Shown here piece after piece: positions 36,660-44,370 of a DNA stretch of 64,000 nt. Under the pieces are notes generated by a model, which did no database searches, had not been told where the DNA came from, and saw only the letters and a program-made list of their open reading frames with translations. Position 1 is the stretch's first letter; each line of letters begins with the position of its first letter. The translations under genes were made by a program, and so were the position numbers. The stretch comes from Acidobacteriota bacterium (lineage in GTDB: Bacteria; Acidobacteriota; Aminicenantia; Aminicenantales; Saccharicenantaceae), in the NCBI GenBank assembly GCA_039683095.1, contig JBDKSB010000001.1:62001-126000 (forward strand), written 5' to 3'.

Positions 36660-38081
36660 ATGAAAAACGAGGATTTTCGTCGTGCCGGGCACCAATTCGT
36701 GGACTGGATCGCCGATTATTTCGCGAATATCGAGAAATACCCCGTTGTCTCGCGCCTCGAGCCCGGGGACGTCAAGAAGATGATCCCGGCGGTGCCGCCC
36801 GTGCGGGGCGAGGCGATGGAAGCCATCTTCAAGGATTTCGAGGATATCATCCTGCCCGGCGTCACCCATTGGCAGCACCCGGGCTGGTTCGCCTACTTCC
36901 CGGCCAACAACAGTCCCGCCTCCGTCCTCGGCGAGCTCCTGACGGCCGGGATCGGGGCCCAGTGCATGTCCTGGCAGACCTCGCCCGCGGCGACCGAGCT
37001 CGAAGAGGTCGTCATGGACTGGCTCCGGCAGATGATCGGGCTTCCGGTGGGGTTCTCGGGGGTCATACAGGACACCGCTTCGACGTCCACCCTCTGCGCC
37101 ATGCTTTCGGCCCGGGAGAAGGCGACCGGCTTCGGATCGAACGAATCCGGCCTGCCGGGCCTGACGCCCCCGCTGACGGCTTACGCCTCCGAGGAGGTCC
37201 ACTCGAGCGCCGACAAGGGGGTCCGGATCGCCGGGATCGGCAAGATGAACTTCCGCAAGCTGCCTACCGACGGCCGCTTCGCCCTGATCCCGGAGAAGCT
37301 CGAGGAGGCCCTGATCCGGGACCGGGAGGCCGGGCTCGTCCCGGCCTTCGCCATGGCCACGGCGGGCACCACCTCATCCGGGGCCATCGACCCCCTGCGG
37401 GCCGTCGGCGAGATCTGCCGGAAGCACGGGGTCTGGTTCCATATCGACGCTGCCTGGGCCGGGACGGCCGCGCTCCTGCCCGAGAAGCGCTGGATCCTCG
37501 ACGGGGCCGAGCTGGCCGACTCCCTCGTCTTCAACCCCCACAAATGGATGGCCACCAATTTCGACTGTTCGGCCTACTTCGTGCGCGACCCGGCCGCCCT
37601 CGTCCGCACCTTCGAGATCCACCCCGAATACCTCAAGACGGGCGTCGATGCCAAGGTCAGGAACTATCGCGATTGGGGCATTCCGCTGGGCCGCCGCTTC
37701 CGGGCCCTCAAGCTCTGGTTCGTCCTCCGCAGCTACGGCGTCGAGGGCCTTCAGGCCATGGTCCGCGAGCACATCCGGCTGGCCGGGCTGGTCAAGGACT
37801 GGGTCGAGGCCGACCGCCGCTTCGAGCTCCTGGCGCCGGTCGACCTCGGGCTCGTCTGTTTCCGGCTCAACGACGGCCGCGGCGAGGCCGGCCTCGACGA
37901 ACTCAACCGCCGCTTCCTGGCCCGGATCAACGCCGGGGGCACGGTTTTCCTGACCCACACGACGCTCCGGGACCGGTTCACGCTCCGGTTCGTCGTCGGC
38001 GCCCGGACGACCGAGGAGCGCCATGTCCGGGCCGCCTGGGACGTCGTCTCGGCGGCCGCGGCCGCGGTCCTGCGGCCCTGA
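36660..38081 (+). CDS. Aromatic-L-amino-acid decarboxylase (group II PLP decarboxylase)
   Basis: Cytosolic PLP enzyme of 473 residues that removes the carboxyl group from aromatic amino acids to give tyramine, phenethylamine or tryptamine. Family segments: HPGWFAYFPANNSPASVLGE, ELEEVVMDWL, HIDAAWAG (PLP aspartate) and NPHKWM with the Schiff-base Lys295. Length equals the animal and bacterial DDC/TDC family. ATG at 36660 starts at the conserved NEDFRRAGHQFVDWI and has GGGGAG upstream; an open frame to 36489 has no similarity. The gene stands alone, with no antiporter beside it, so an acid-resistance role is not supported. Exact amino-acid preference cannot be read here. Confidence 0.9.
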   Translation: MKNEDFRRAGHQFVDWIADYFANIEKYPVVSRLEPGDVKKMIPAVPPVRGEAMEAIFKDFEDIILPGVTHWQHPGWFAYFPANNSPASVLGELLTAGIGAQCMSWQTSPAATELEEVVMDWLRQMIGLPVGFSGVIQDTASTSTLCAMLSAREKATGFGSNESGLPGLTPPLTAYASEEVHSSADKGVRIAGIGKMNFRKLPTDGRFALIPEKLEEALIRDREAGLVPAFAMATAGTTSSGAIDPLRAVGEICRKHGVWFHIDAAWAGTAALLPEKRWILDGAELADSLVFNPHKWMATNFDCSAYFVRDPAALVRTFEIHPEYLKTGVDAKVRNYRDWGIPLGRRFRALKLWFVLRSYGVEGLQAMVREHIRLAGLVKDWVEADRRFELLAPVDLGLVCFRLNDGRGEAGLDELNRRFLARINAGGTVFLTHTTLRDRFTLRFVVGARTTEERHVRAAWDVVSAAAAAVLRP

Positions 38082-38564
38082 TCAGCGCCCGGGGCGCCGG
38101 TCCCGCCGTGCCCGCTGTGTCCGGCCCGTCCGGATATGCGACTTCCGGTCGCGGCCGGTGTACGGCTTGATGTCGAGGACGGGCGTCCCGTCGATGAGGT
38201 CGAGGCCTGAGACCTCGAGGACCCGGCCGTTCCGGCGAAGGAGCTTGAGGACGCTCAGGCCGAGAGGATTGGGGCGGTGCGGCGACCGGCTGGCGAAGAC
38301 GCCGCGCGGCTCGGTCTCGCCGGGCGGGGTGACCTTCAGCTTGGCCCCGCCGGCCCGGTGGAACTGGAACAGGACGATGATATGGGAGAAAGCCTCCAGG
38401 CCCTCGAGGCCGGCGGCGAACTCCGGGCAGACCTCGATCTCTCCCTTGGACCGTTCGAAGAACCGGGCCGGGGCGAAAGCCGGCGGAGGCAGGTCGGCCG
38501 GCTCCCTGTAGGGCGAGCGGACCACGCCGATCGGCCGCAGCCGCAGCGGCCGGCCGGGCCTCAC
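38082..38564 (-). CDS. trmO: tRNA m6t6A37 methyltransferase TrmO (TsaA family)
   Basis: S-adenosylmethionine-dependent N6-methylation of threonylcarbamoyl-adenosine-37 in tRNA. The predicted protein has 160 residues with the family motifs IGVVRSPY at the start, RSPHRPNPLGLS in the middle and DGTPVLDIKPY near the end. The start is a GTG at 38564 that overlaps the ilvE stop (GTGA), giving MRPGRPLRLRPIGVV; a much longer open frame upstream is the ilvE shadow. Translational coupling to ilvE is likely, though no functional link is known. The C-terminus ends in a basic Arg-rich tail. Confidence 0.85.
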   Translation of the reverse strand: MRPGRPLRLRPIGVVRSPYREPADLPPPAFAPARFFERSKGEIEVCPEFAAGLEGLEAFSHIIVLFQFHRAGGAKLKVTPPGETEPRGVFASRSPHRPNPLGLSVLKLLRRNGRVLEVSGLDLIDGTPVLDIKPYTGRDRKSHIRTGRTQRARRDRRPGR

Positions 38565-39526
38565 TTCCCGACGTACGTCAGCCACTTCTCGTAGCGCGGA
38601 TCGCGGCCGGAAGCGGCCTCGGCGAAGGCCTTGATCATGCCCAGGGCGACCGGGCCGGGCTTGCCCGCGCCGATCGTGTGCTTGACCGACGGGGCGGTCG
38701 TGTCCGACGCGTCCGTGACCTCGACGATGGGGATGACCTCGACGGCGGTGCCGCAGTAGAAGGCCTCGTCCGCGCCGAACAGGTCCTCCTTGGTGATCGG
38801 GCCGACCACGGTCTTGTAGCCGAGATCGCGGCCGAGCTCGAGGAGGCTCGTCCGGGTGATGCCTTCCAGGGCCGATTCGAGCCGGCCGTTGGTGACGAGC
38901 GTGTTGTCCTTGACGATGAAGACGTTCTGGCCGGGCCCCTCGGCGATGCGGCCCTCCATGTTCAGGAAAATGGCCTCGTCGTAGCCCTTCTCGCGGGCCT
39001 CGAGGCCGGCGATCGTCGACTGGACATAGACGCCGCCGAGCTTGGCCCTCATGTTGAACTGGGTATGATGGACGCGGCGCAGGGGGATGATGCAGGCATG
39101 GACGCCCCGGTCCGCGTTCTCGCCGAGGTAGGCGGCCCATTCCCAGGCGCTGATGGCCAGCTCGACGGGGCAGGCCTTGGGCACGAGCCCGAGGTTGCCG
39201 TAGGAGTAGAAGAACAGGGGGCGGATATAGCAACTGTCGAGCCCGTTGACGCGGACCGTGTCCAGGATGGCCTTGGTGACCTGCTCATCGGTGTACGGCA
39301 CGTTCATCTTGAGCACGCCGGCCGAGAGGAAGAAGCGGTCGTTGTGCTCCCGGAGCCGGAAAACGGCCGGGCCCTTGGCGGTGCTGTAGGCCCGGATGCC
39401 CTCGAAAACGCAGCTGCCGTAATGCAGGGCGTGCATCATCGGGTGGAAGCCGCCCTCCGACCAATCGTAGAATTTGCCCTGATACCAGTATTTCTTGGCC
39501 TTGGGGAAGTTGGTGTTGGGAAACAT
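38561..39526 (-). CDS. ilvE: Branched-chain amino acid aminotransferase
   Basis: Class IV PLP aminotransferase of 321 residues that interconverts branched-chain amino acids and their 2-oxo acids. Motifs: HYGSCVFEGIRAY near residue 35-47, RPLFFYSYG, the Schiff-base lysine at K162 in RAKLGGVY, then EAIFLNMEGRIAEGPGQNVFIV and the PLP-phosphate region GITRTSLLELG. The long 5' leader (about 145 bases) starts with an inverted repeat next to the promoter. AAAGGAG precedes the ATG. It is first in a two-gene unit with trmO. Confidence 0.93.
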   Translation of the reverse strand: MFPNTNFPKAKKYWYQGKFYDWSEGGFHPMMHALHYGSCVFEGIRAYSTAKGPAVFRLREHNDRFFLSAGVLKMNVPYTDEQVTKAILDTVRVNGLDSCYIRPLFFYSYGNLGLVPKACPVELAISAWEWAAYLGENADRGVHACIIPLRRVHHTQFNMRAKLGGVYVQSTIAGLEAREKGYDEAIFLNMEGRIAEGPGQNVFIVKDNTLVTNGRLESALEGITRTSLLELGRDLGYKTVVGPITKEDLFGADEAFYCGTAVEVIPIVEVTDASDTTAPSVKHTIGAGKPGPVALGMIKAFAEAASGRDPRYEKWLTYVGK

Positions 39527-39634
39527 GGGGACTCCTTTGCGGACTTGAACCCGGGCGTCGGGTGGGATCCTTGTTAGGGAAGGGCCGCTCGCTCCGGAGA
39601 TGATAGAAGCTTGTTTGAAGAAGGCACGACCTCG

Positions 39635-39707
39635 TCTAACGATGGGGGGAAGATGGCCCGGGCCTTCGTTAGAAGAAATATTATCACAACGGGCGGGATC
39701 CTGTAAA
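39635..39707 (-). promoter_or_regulatory. ilvE promoter with overlapping inverted repeat
   Basis: Minus-strand TTTACA (39707-39702) is followed by TAATAT (39683-39678, 18-base spacer) or GATAAT (16-base spacer). Starting five bases further is the inverted repeat TCTAACGA (39673-39666) / TCGTTAGA (39642-39635), with GGCCCGGGCC between. It covers the expected transcription start, so it may be an operator or a leader hairpin. Confidence 0.5.
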
Positions 39708-39749
39708 GCCGAACGGGGGCCCGAAAGACGCGCCCGTCAAAAGAGCCCG

Positions 39750-40694
39750 TCAGGCCCGCCCGGCGGGGCCGCCGTAGTAGTAGGTTTTTCCCCCGTGGAC
39801 GCGTTTCGCCACCCGGACTCGCCCGAGGAGCGCGGCGAGGGCCTTGAGCACCTCGTCGCGGTGACGGCCAAGGGCGGAAGCGATGTCGGCGGCCGTCTGG
39901 GGACGCCGCCGGACGGTGGCCAGGATGGCCTTTTCGAGGCCGCCCGCGGCCGGGGCCTGCTTTCTTTCAGGAAAGGAGGCGACAACCTCCGCCCGGGGGC
40001 CGAGCCTGGCCCCTATGCGGGCCAGGGCGGCCGGGCTGAGCGGCGCGGCCCGAAGGTCGGCGGGGGGCCGGACGACGGTGTTGAGCTCGATCCGGTCCGG
40101 ACGGATGCGGGCCACAGCCGCTTCGAGGGCGCGGACGGCCGCCGGGGAGTCGTTGACGCCCTTGACCAGCATGACCTCGAGGCGGATCTGGCCGGCGAAC
40201 TCCTCGCGGAAGCGGGCCAGGCCTTCTATGATCCGCCGGTTGTTCAGGGACCGGTGGGGCCTGTTAACGCGGCGGAAAAGCGGCGCGGAAACGGCGTCGA
40301 GCGAGGGCACGACGACGTCGGCCGCGGCCAGCTCGCGGCGGACGTCCTTGCGGTTGAGGAGCGTGCCGTTCGTCAGGACGACGACGGGGACCTTGGTCAT
40401 CTTCTTGATGGACCGGATGAGGAGGCCGAGGTCCCGGCAGAGGGTCGGCTCTCCCGAACCCGAGAAGGTCACGGCGTCGATCCGCTGGCCGGAGCCGAGC
40501 GCCTCCCGGACCTGGGCCAGGATCTCGCGCGGCGGGAACCAGCGACCGCGGCGCACCGTGGTCCGGCCGGTCGAGCCGAGCTGGCAATAGACGCAGTCAA
40601 GGGTGCAGGTCTTGAAGGGGATGACGTCGACGCCCAGGGAAAAGCCCAGGCGCCGCGAGGCCACCGGGCCATAGACGAAGCGGCGGCCGGCCAT
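39750..40694 (-). CDS. Radical SAM protein with C-terminal winged-helix-like region
   Basis: A 314-residue radical SAM protein. The cluster motif CTLDCVYC supplies C30, C34 and C37. SAM-domain features GSGEPTL and LTNGTLL follow. The first 20 residues (FVYGPVASRRLGFSLGVDVIP) are typical of a family of uncharacterised radical SAM proteins beginning with YGPVxSRRLGxSLG. The last 80 residues (KAILATVRRRPQTAADIASALGRHRDEVLKAL) look like a helix-turn-helix. Its ATG overlaps the stop of the DUF6485 gene by one base, so the two are co-translated. Reaction unknown. Confidence 0.85.
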   Translation of the reverse strand: MAGRRFVYGPVASRRLGFSLGVDVIPFKTCTLDCVYCQLGSTGRTTVRRGRWFPPREILAQVREALGSGQRIDAVTFSGSGEPTLCRDLGLLIRSIKKMTKVPVVVLTNGTLLNRKDVRRELAAADVVVPSLDAVSAPLFRRVNRPHRSLNNRRIIEGLARFREEFAGQIRLEVMLVKGVNDSPAAVRALEAAVARIRPDRIELNTVVRPPADLRAAPLSPAALARIGARLGPRAEVVASFPERKQAPAAGGLEKAILATVRRRPQTAADIASALGRHRDEVLKALAALLGRVRVAKRVHGGKTYYYGGPAGRA

Positions 40695-40897
40695 CAGGCC
40701 CGGTCCTTGTAGATCTCGATGAACCGGCGTAGGGACCGGTCGTATGTCCGCTCGTCCTTGTCGGGGAACAGGCAAGCCGGCAGCTCCCGGTTCCGCCAGT
40801 GGTAGGCCAGGCAGTCGCAGCAGACGCCCTTCCGGCTGCATGGCTCATACGTGCAGTTGCAGCGGGTCCTGTTCTTCGCGCTCTTGCATTCGCTCAT
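40694..40897 (-). CDS. DUF6485 family cysteine-rich small protein
   Basis: A 67-residue protein that starts MSECK and carries seven cysteines in [17 protein letters not shown], followed by [14 protein letters not shown] and ERTYDRS, which together are the signature of DUF6485. The cysteines suggest metal binding. Function unknown. ATG at 40897 chosen at the family N-terminus; the frame extends 39 codons further without similarity. A TATAAT at 40936-40931 lies upstream within the palindrome TCCCTATTATAGGGA. It is translationally coupled to the radical SAM gene. Confidence 0.85.
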   Translation of the reverse strand: MSECKSAKNRTRCNCTYEPCSRKGVCCDCLAYHWRNRELPACLFPDKDERTYDRSLRRFIEIYKDRA

Positions 40898-41109
40898 GCG
40901 GGGCCTCTTTATAAAGGAAGTTGCTTCCCTATTATAGGGATTCCCGCCCGTTCGGGAAATGTCCCGGTTTGCGTTGCCCTGATTTATTGAATTGACACGT
41001 GTCCTGGTAGGCAAGGGAACGCACCATGGAATCCGCCCCGATCGCCTGTTGAAAAGGCGCCCGATCCTTCCGTGAATCCCTGCCCTCGTCCAGATGCATA
41101 CGTGACACC

Positions 41110-41138
41110 TTGTCCGGTCCGGCCGATTCGTGTATCAT
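41110..41138 (+). promoter_or_regulatory. Promoter for queF
   Basis: TTGTCC at 41110-41115, 17 bases, TATCAT at 41133-41138; the queF ATG is 30 bases further. No preQ1 riboswitch pattern is seen in this short leader. Confidence 0.6.
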
Positions 41139-41168
41139 AGGCCCCTTCAAGGAGTTAGTGAGGAACCC

Positions 41169-41567
41169 ATGCCAGGATACACGGACCGCGAGGCCAAGGC
41201 CGGTCTCGATGCCAAGCTGCCGCCGATCGAGACCTTCGCCAACCAGTTCCCGGATTACGAGATCACGATCGAGTTCCCCGAATTCACCTCGGTCTGCCCG
41301 AAGACCGGCCTGCCCGACTTCGGAACGATCCAGATCCAGTACGTTCCCGTCGGGCGCGTCCTCGAGCTCAAGTCGCTCAAGGAGTATTTCCTGGCCTATC
41401 GCAACCTGGGCATCTTTTACGAGAACGTCGTCAACCGCATCCTAGAGGACATCGTCCGCGCCTGCAAGCCCGCCGGCGCCCTCGTCCGGGGCGAGTTCAA
41501 TCCCCGCGGCGGCCTGACCTCGGTCGTCGAGGCCCGTTATCCGAGGTCCCGGCGGCGGCGGCCCTGA
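41169..41567 (+). CDS. queF: NADPH-dependent 7-cyano-7-deazaguanine reductase
   Basis: Reduces the nitrile preQ0 to the amine preQ1 in queuosine synthesis. This is the short unimodular form (132 residues). The nucleophile Cys43 in TSVCPKTGLPDFG and Asp50 are in place, followed by the QueF motif ELKSLKEYF (66-74). ATG at 41169 starts at the family N-terminus; GGAG lies before it. The preQ0-forming genes queC, queD and queE lie 1-2.6 kb away on the other strand, with only a transporter gene between. Confidence 0.95.
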   Translation: MPGYTDREAKAGLDAKLPPIETFANQFPDYEITIEFPEFTSVCPKTGLPDFGTIQIQYVPVGRVLELKSLKEYFLAYRNLGIFYENVVNRILEDIVRACKPAGALVRGEFNPRGGLTSVVEARYPRSRRRRP

Positions 41568-41629
41568 GGGGCGGTGCCGGCCCGCGCCAGGACGTCACTC
41601 CCGCCGGGAAGCGACCCCCTAAGAATATC

Positions 41630-42604
41630 ATGGACCGACCGACTAACGGCTCCCGCATGGGCCGGACCGACCTGCTGATGCTGCTGGTCGTCCTGCTCTG
41701 GGCCGTCAACGTCTCGGTCATCAAGATCGGCCTGCGCTCGCTTTCGCCCCACGCCTTCAACGCCGCCCGCCTGGTCCTGGCCGCGCTCGCCTACGCCGTC
41801 GTGCTCGCGGTCCGGCCGGCCCGGCCCGGCCGGTCCCGCCGGGGCGACGGCTGGAAGGCCGCCGCCCTGGGCCTGCTGGGCATCACGTTCTACCAGGTCT
41901 TCTTCATCAGGGGCGTCAGCCTGATGCCCGCCTCGACCGCCTCGATCGTCATGGGCACGAGCCCCGTCTTCATCGCCGTGCTGGCCACGGTCTTCGGCGA
42001 GGAGCGCATCCCGCCGGCCGGCTGGGCCGGCATCGCCATCTCCTTCGCCGGATTCATGCTTGTCGTCGCCGGGGAGAACGGCGGGCTGGCCTTCACCTGG
42101 GAGGCCTGGCGCGGGGCCGTGCTGATCCTGGTGGCCAATGTTTTCTGGGCCGGCTACACGGTCTTTTCCCGGCCGCTCCTCGAACGGAACTCGGCCTTCC
42201 GCGTGGCCGGCCAGGGCGCCATCTTCGGCACGGCCGTCTATCTGCCGTTCGCGGCCAGGGACCTGGCCCGGGTCTCCTGGGACCGCGTCCCGTGGCAGGG
42301 CTGGGCGGCCATCGCCTATGCCGGGCTCATCGCCATCTTCCTCTGCTTCGCGATCTGGTACGAATCGGTCCAGGCCGTGGGCAGCGCCAAGACCGGGATC
42401 TACAGCAACCTGTCGCCCATTCTGACCATCTTCTTCGCCGGTCTTCTCCTCGGCGAGCGCCTGGCCGCGCTCCAGGCCGTCGGCGCGGCGGTCACCCTGG
42501 CCGGGGTCTACCTCACCCGGTCGGGCTACCGGTTCTTCGAGCGGAAGGGCGCACCGGCGATCGAGGCGGGCGGCGGCCGGCGGGCCGGTCAGCGGAACCC
42601 GTAG
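41630..42604 (+). CDS. EamA/DMT-family transporter
   Basis: Ten-helix membrane protein of 324 residues made of two EamA repeats (about 10-145 and 160-300), the second containing YAGLIAIFLCFAIWYESVQAVGSAKTGIYSNLSPI. DMT transporters move amino acids, nucleobases or other metabolites. It sits between queF and queCDE, and its last 16 bases overlap the end of queE in the convergent direction. A role in moving a 7-deazapurine is possible from position alone, but generic EamA proteins are common and the sequence gives no substrate. The C-terminal tail is short and basic. Confidence 0.85.
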   Translation: MDRPTNGSRMGRTDLLMLLVVLLWAVNVSVIKIGLRSLSPHAFNAARLVLAALAYAVVLAVRPARPGRSRRGDGWKAAALGLLGITFYQVFFIRGVSLMPASTASIVMGTSPVFIAVLATVFGEERIPPAGWAGIAISFAGFMLVVAGENGGLAFTWEAWRGAVLILVANVFWAGYTVFSRPLLERNSAFRVAGQGAIFGTAVYLPFAARDLARVSWDRVPWQGWAAIAYAGLIAIFLCFAIWYESVQAVGSAKTGIYSNLSPILTIFFAGLLLGERLAALQAVGAAVTLAGVYLTRSGYRFFERKGAPAIEAGGGRRAGQRNP

Positions 42605-43218
42605 ATCTTGTGGAGCTGGACGGAGAGGCGGAGCCCATCGATCCCGGCCCGGCCGGCGTCCTCGAGAAGGCGGACGGCCTTCTTCATGCTCCACCCGGCG
42701 TTCGATTCGGGCTGGAGGATGACCGGCGTCGTCAGCGGGAAGGCGGCCCTCACGGCCCGGACGTCATCCAGGCAGAGAGGGCGGCAGACGACGAGCTTGA
42801 CCTCGCGGGCCTTTTTCCGGGATGCCGGGTGGACCGCGTAGCCGGGCGGCTTGGGCGAAACCGAGAGCCAGTCCGCGTCGGGATCGGGAGGGAAGGTCCC
42901 GTTCGATTCGATCTGGACCAGGAAGCCCCCGGCGTGGAGGCGCTTGACGAGCGGCCGGACGTTCTGGGCCAGAGGCTCGCCGCCCGTCAGGCAGACCCAG
43001 GTCGTGGGATATCCGCCGCGGAGGCGCTCGACCTCGGCGGCGATGGCCTCGACGGACCACTGGCGGCCGCCGCGCCAGGCCGTTTTCGTGTCGCAGAAGC
43101 CGCAGCGGAGGTTGCAGCCGGCCAGCCGGACGAAGATGGTCGGCTCGCCCTGGCGCAGGCCTTCGCCCTGAGGCGAGGCGAAGATCTCAATCGTCTTCAG
43201 CGTAGGCGGCCGACGCAT
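42589..43218 (-). CDS. queE: 7-carboxy-7-deazaguanine synthase
   Basis: Radical SAM enzyme that converts 6-carboxy-5,6,7,8-tetrahydropterin to 7-carboxy-7-deazaguanine. The protein has 209 residues. The N-terminus IFASPQGEG is the QueE substrate motif, and the cluster cysteines are C35, C39 and C42 in AGCNLRCGFCDT. LTGGEPL follows. It begins within the last 32 bases of queD and is the last gene of queC-queD-queE. The ATG at 43218 is the only suitable start before the motif. Confidence 0.95.
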   Translation of the reverse strand: MRRPPTLKTIEIFASPQGEGLRQGEPTIFVRLAGCNLRCGFCDTKTAWRGGRQWSVEAIAAEVERLRGGYPTTWVCLTGGEPLAQNVRPLVKRLHAGGFLVQIESNGTFPPDPDADWLSVSPKPPGYAVHPASRKKAREVKLVVCRPLCLDDVRAVRAAFPLTTPVILQPESNAGWSMKKAVRLLEDAGRAGIDGLRLSVQLHKIYGFR

Positions 43219-43534
43219 CCTCGGACTCCCAGACGGTCACGGCTTCGACCGGGTATTTCTTTCTGAGCTCGCCGTAGAAGTGGCGGGCCAGGTTCTCTGC
43301 CGACGGATTGAAGGCGAAGACCTCGTTGAGCAGGGCGTGGTCGGGCAGCACGGCGGCCAGGTCCTTCTTGATCTCGGTGAAATCGAAGCCCAGGCCGGTC
43401 CGGTCCAGCTCGCGGACGGCGATGGCGACCTCGACCTGGAAGGTGTGGCCGTGGACCTTCTCGCACTTGCCTTTGTATTCCTGGAGATAATGGGCGGCCG
43501 AGAACTTGTCCCGGACCTTCAGCGTCCAGCTCAT
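43187..43534 (-). CDS. queD: 6-carboxy-5,6,7,8-tetrahydropterin synthase
   Basis: Makes the QueE substrate from 7,8-dihydroneopterin triphosphate. The 115-residue protein has the zinc histidines H15 (FSAAHYL) and H28/H30 (VHGHTFQV) and the catalytic C24, as in QueD rather than eukaryotic PTPS. ATG at 43534 chosen at MSWTLKVRDKFSAAH; the ATG overlaps the queC stop (ATGA). The long open frame upstream is a queC shadow. Confidence 0.95.
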   Translation of the reverse strand: MSWTLKVRDKFSAAHYLQEYKGKCEKVHGHTFQVEVAIAVRELDRTGLGFDFTEIKKDLAAVLPDHALLNEVFAFNPSAENLARHFYGELRKKYPVEAVTVWESEDASAAYAEDD

Positions 43535-44226
43535 CGGGAACCTCCCTTTCGCAGGCGGGCCAGGAGCGGGTCCTCGCGGCCGACGGCCTTCCAGGCCCGG
43601 GCCCGGAAGCGGCAGGACGAGCACGTCCCGCAGGGGCGCTCCGCGCCGGCGTAGCACGAGACCGAATAGGAATAGTCGGCGCCGAGGCCGAGCCCCAGCC
43701 GGATGATGTCCGTTTTGCCCAGGCCCAGGAGCGGCGCGAGGATCCGGGGCCGGGGCCCGCCGAACGCGGCCCGGGTGCCGGCCCGGACGGCCCGCTCCAT
43801 GGCCGTGACGAAAGCGCGGGTCGTATCGGGGTAGTCGGGCGAATCCTCGACGTGGAAGCCGCAGACGAGATCGCGGATGCCGCGGGCCTCGGCCCAGGCG
43901 GCGGCCAGCGCCAGGAAGATGCCGTTGCGGAAGGGGACGTACGTCGCCGGCGGGCCGGCCGGCGACGTGGGCCGGCGGGGCGAGCGGGGGAGGGGGATCC
44001 GGGGATCGGTCAGGGCCGAGCCGCCGACCGGCCGGAGGTCGACCTTGAGGATAGTATGCGGGACGCCCAGGCGGCCGGCCGTCTTCCGGGCCATCGCGAT
44101 CTCGACGCGATGGCGCTGGCCGTAGTCGAAGGTCAGGGCCCGGACGTCGTCGCACCGGGAGCGGGCCCAGGCGAGCGCGGTCGTGGAATCGAGCCCGCCC
44201 GAGAACAGCACAACGCAGGATCTCAC
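43531..44226 (-). CDS. queC: 7-cyano-7-deazaguanine synthase
   Basis: ATP-dependent conversion of 7-carboxy-7-deazaguanine to preQ0. The protein has 231 residues; SGGLDSTT at 9-16 is the PP-loop and the C-terminal zinc site is formed by C191, C199, C202 and C205 (CGTCSSC). The start is GTG at 44226 with GGAG at eight bases; a longer frame upstream is a shadow of the opposite-strand gene. First gene of the queC-queD-queE unit. No folE (GTP cyclohydrolase) is in the window. Confidence 0.95.
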   Translation of the reverse strand: MRSCVVLFSGGLDSTTALAWARSRCDDVRALTFDYGQRHRVEIAMARKTAGRLGVPHTILKVDLRPVGGSALTDPRIPLPRSPRRPTSPAGPPATYVPFRNGIFLALAAAWAEARGIRDLVCGFHVEDSPDYPDTTRAFVTAMERAVRAGTRAAFGGPRPRILAPLLGLGKTDIIRLGLGLGADYSYSVSCYAGAERPCGTCSSCRFRARAWKAVGREDPLLARLRKGGSR

Positions 44227-44327
44227 GTATTCGACTCCGCCCCGATGATAATGGACGGCGGGGGGAATATCAACCCGGCCATGGCGGCGGAAGGAGCGGG
44301 GCGGCCCCCGGCGCCCGTTCCCGTTGT

Positions 44328-44356
44328 TTGACAGTCCCGGGAGGGGGTGGTATATC
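44328..44356 (+). promoter_or_regulatory. Sigma70 promoter for the unknown gene at 44371
   Basis: TTGACA at 44328-44333, 17 bases, TATATC at 44351-44356. The start codon is only 15 bases after the -10 box, so the leader would be very short. Confidence 0.65.
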
Positions 44357-44370
44357 TTGAGGTTCCGAAG

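Noticed and set aside
39527-39600. Possible tRNA T-arm (GGTTCAAGTCC on the minus strand) in the ilvE leader
   Set aside because: The flanking bases do not pair as a T stem and no acceptor, D or anticodon arm can be drawn.
41101-41168. preQ1 riboswitch before queF
   Set aside because: The short leader lacks the preQ1-I hairpin and the A-rich tail; nothing beyond a promoter is seen.
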